Assembly (NCBI GenBank): GCA_021779875.1
Contig: JAJXZV010000092.1
Location: 1-6,570 of the forward strand
Length of the DNA: 6,570 bases
Direction: 5' to 3'
Source: Pseudomonadota bacterium
GTDB lineage: Bacteria; Pseudomonadota; Gammaproteobacteria; Steroidobacterales; Steroidobacteraceae
In this document: positions 4,625 through 6,570 of the stretch, piece by piece
Numbering within the stretch: the stretch's first letter is position 1
Layout of the letters: every line of letters begins with the position of its first letter
The notes under the pieces: model-generated
Told to the model about the DNA's origin: nothing
Databases searched by the model: none
The model's input: the letters and a program-made list of their open reading frames with translations, nothing else
Made by a program: the position numbers and the translations under genes

Positions 4625-6570
4625 ACGAGGACCCCGGGGCGGCGGCGGAACTCGAGCGGCTCGCCGCATTGCGCGGCTACGGCGTCCTGGACACGGAGCC
4701 CGAGCGCGATTACGACGACCTGGTGGCGCTGGCGGCGCGGCTGTGCGCCGCCCCGAGCGCGCTCATCGCGGTGGTCGACCGGCAGCGAGTGTGGTTCAAG
4801 GCGAAGTACGGCATCGCCGCCGACGAGCTGCCGCGCGGGCGGTCCTTCTGCGCCGACGCCATCGCGCAGCGGGAGCTGTTCGAGGTGCGCGATGCCGCCG
4901 CCGATGCCCGCTACGCGGACAATCCGCTGGTCACCGGCGGACCCGGCATCCGCTTCTACGCCGCGGCACCGCTGATCTCCCCGGAGGGCCATGCGCTCGG
5001 CGCACTGTGCGTGCTCGACCGCCGGCCGCGCGAGCTGACCGCCGATCAGCGCGGCACGCTCGAGTTCCTGGGCCGGCTCGTCATGACCCAGCTCGAGCTG
5101 CGCCGCCGGAGCCGGGAGGCGACGCGCATCAACGGCGCGCTGCTCGGCATTCTCGAGGATGCGCGCCGGGCGGAGAGCGGCATGCGCGAGAGCGAGGCGC
5201 TCATCCGCCAGAGCAACGAACGCCTGCAGCTGGTGGCGCGGGCCACCAACGACGCCCTCTGGGACTGGGACATGGTCGCCGACACGATCTGGGGCAACGC
5301 CGCCTACCAGGCGCTGCTCGACGCCGGTGCGATCCCGATCGCGCGGGCGGCGCAGATCTGGCGCCGCCTCGTGCATCCGGACGATCTGCCGCGCGTGCTC
5401 ACGCGCCTGCACGAGGCGCTCGACGGCGACGGCGATCACTGGACCGACGAGTATCGATTCCGGCGCCGCGACGGGGCCTACTTGAACGTGCTCGATCGCG
5501 GATTCATCGTGCGCGACGCCGCCGGCCGGGCGACCCGCATGATCGGGGCGGTGATGGACATCACCGAGCGCAAGCGCTCGGAGATCCGCATCAACCACCT
5601 GAACCGCGTGTACGAGGTGCTGAGCGCGATCAATCAGAGCCTGGTGCGCGCCAAGGACCGGCAGGAGATGCTCGAGGCGAGCTGCCGGATCGCGGTCGAG
5701 AGCGGCGGCTTCGGTCTCGCGTGGATCGGGCTGCGGGAGGGCGGCGTCGACCCCTCGCCGTTCCGCATCCAGGCGTTCGCGGCCGATGCGCCGATGACCC
5801 GCGAATTCCTGGAAGGCATCGTCCATTCGGCGCCCGCGAACCATTGCGTGTTCACGCTCGAGGCCCTGGCCGACGGGCGGCACCGCATCTGCTACGACAT
5901 CGCCTCGGACCCGCGCGCCCGGCCCTGGCGCGAGGACGTGCTCGTCCTGGGCTACCGGTCCATGGCCTCCTTTCCCCTGCTCCAGGACGAGGGCGTGGTC
6001 GGCGTGTTGAACCTGTATGCGAAGGAGGTCGATTTCTTCGATGCCGCCGAGGTGCGCCTGCTCGACGAGCTCGCCGCCGACATCTCCTTCGGCCTGACGG
6101 TCGATGCGCGCGAGCGGACGCGGCGGCAGGTGGAGGCGGACCTGCGCGCCAGCGAGGAGCGCTTTCGCGAGGTGGTGGAGAACATCCACGAGGTGTTCTG
6201 GGTGTCCGATCCGAAGGATCGCCGGGTGCTGTACTTGAGCCCCTTGTTCGAGCAGGTCTGGGGCATGCCGGTCGCGGCCGTGCTGGCCCGCTCCGCGGCC
6301 TGGATGGAGGTGATCCATCCGGACGATCTGCCGCGCGTGCGGCACGCGCTCGAGGTCGATCAGGTGCGCGGGGACTACGACGAGACCTACCGGATCGTGC
6401 GCAGCGACGGCTCGATCCGCTGGATCCGCGATCGCGCCTATCCGATCCGCGGCGCCGGCGGCGAGGTGCTGCGCATGGTCGGCACCGCCGAGGACATCAC
6501 CGCGCAGCGCCAGCTCGAACACGAACTGCGCCAGGCGCAGAAGATGGAGGCCATCGGACTGCTGGCAGAT
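4621..6570 (+). CDS. Multi-sensor histidine kinase, GAF-PAS-GAF-PAS (3' end outside window)
   Basis: The frame is open for 650 codons to the window edge. GAF1 spans about 10-160 (VLDTEPERDYDDL, VWFKAKYGI, SFCADAI, ALGALCVLDR). PAS1 spans about 199-320 (ALWDWD, HPDDLPRV, MDITERK). GAF2 spans about 327-497 (LNRVYEVLSAINQSLVR, LAWIGL, PWRED, ADISFGL). PAS2 spans about 511-627 (SEERFREVVENI, HPDDLPRV, EDIT). The last residues, LRQAQKMEAIGLLAD, match the start of the dimerisation helix in kinases that continue with an HDFNN-type H box, so a HisKA-HATPase pair, perhaps with a receiver, is expected just beyond the edge. That part is inference, since the catalytic half is not visible. No transmembrane segment is seen, so it should be cytoplasmic. 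Translation probably couples to the upstream regulator through the ATGA overlap, as I see no strong Shine-Dalgarno. GAF2 is clearly related to the GAF of the kinase at 2263. Confidence 0.92.
   Translation, partial: MNEDPGAAAELERLAALRGYGVLDTEPERDYDDLVALAARLCAAPSALIAVVDRQRVWFKAKYGIAADELPRGRSFCADAIAQRELFEVRDAAADARYADNPLVTGGPGIRFYAAAPLISPEGHALGALCVLDRRPRELTADQRGTLEFLGRLVMTQLELRRRSREATRINGALLGILEDARRAESGMRESEALIRQSNERLQLVARATNDALWDWDMVADTIWGNAAYQALLDAGAIPIARAAQIWRRLVHPDDLPRVLTRLHEALDGDGDHWTDEYRFRRRDGAYLNVLDRGFIVRDAAGRATRMIGAVMDITERKRSEIRINHLNRVYEVLSAINQSLVRAKDRQEMLEASCRIAVESGGFGLAWIGLREGGVDPSPFRIQAFAADAPMTREFLEGIVHSAPANHCVFTLEALADGRHRICYDIASDPRARPWREDVLVLGYRSMASFPLLQDEGVVGVLNLYAKEVDFFDAAEVRLLDELAADISFGLTVDARERTRRQVEADLRASEERFREVVENIHEVFWVSDPKDRRVLYLSPLFEQVWGMPVAAVLARSAAWMEVIHPDDLPRVRHALEVDQVRGDYDETYRIVRSDGSIRWIRDRAYPIRGAGGEVLRMVGTAEDITAQRQLEHELRQAQKMEAIGLLAD
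5374..5398 (+). repeat. 25-base exact direct repeat, copy 1 (first PAS of the multi-sensor kinase)
   Basis: These 25 bases are identical to 6316-6340. Both copies encode HPDDLPRV, the conserved HPDD segment of PAS_3-type domains. The repeat lies in frame within two PAS domains that are otherwise rather divergent. Confidence 0.75.
6316..6340 (+). repeat. 25-base exact direct repeat, copy 2 (second PAS of the multi-sensor kinase)
   Basis: Second copy of the HPDDLPRV-coding repeat found at 5374-5398, 942 bases (314 codons) downstream and in the same frame. Confidence 0.75.

Noticed and set aside
4366..6522. 718-codon minus-strand open frame opposite the multi-sensor kinase
   Set aside because: It is antisense to convincing GAF and PAS domains and runs across the end of the upstream regulator gene. 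The product is low-complexity His/Arg/Ala/Leu-rich without motifs; GC-rich codon bias explains the lack of stops.

Overview
The window is very GC-rich (near 70% by eye, with strong G/C preference at third codon positions) and almost wholly coding. Everything in it belongs to bacterial signal transduction. The chemoreceptor signalling-domain sequence, the PAS/GAF kinase styles and a possible flagellar-type promoter suggest a motile, high-GC proteobacterium (gamma or beta class). Nothing in the sequence fixes the genus, and there are no signs of mobile DNA, RNA genes or CRISPR.

Left part (1-2076, minus strand): one large gene, cut at its 3' end by the window edge. It encodes a soluble methyl-accepting chemotaxis protein with three PAS domains, a short HAMP-like linker and a classical MCP signalling hairpin. 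The first two PAS domains are a tandem duplication. The third resembles the heme-binding PAS of Aer2-type receptors.

Divergent intergenic region (2077-2262): it holds a good ribosome binding site for the MCP gene, a plausible sigma-28 (FliA-type) promoter reading leftward, and a perfect 7-bp inverted repeat. A weak sigma-70-like candidate reads rightward.

Right part (2263-6570, plus strand): four genes are packed head to tail. They are a soluble GAF histidine kinase, a single-domain Rcp1/CheY-like response regulator, a second response regulator with a helical C-terminal tail, and a large GAF-PAS-GAF-PAS sensor protein. The last is cut by the window edge just as its dimerisation/phosphoacceptor domain begins. 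Stop and start codons overlap (ATGA) at two junctions; the middle junction either overlaps (GTGA) or has an 11-bp gap, so the genes are probably one translationally coupled operon. The GAF domains of the first and last genes are clearly related.

Inferred working: two soluble sensor kinases read cytoplasmic signals (small ligands, redox or gas) through GAF/PAS domains and pass phosphate through two receiver proteins that carry no DNA-binding or enzymatic output in the window. The divergent PAS receptor would feed the CheA/CheY pathway. A functional link between the two halves is suggested only by their position.
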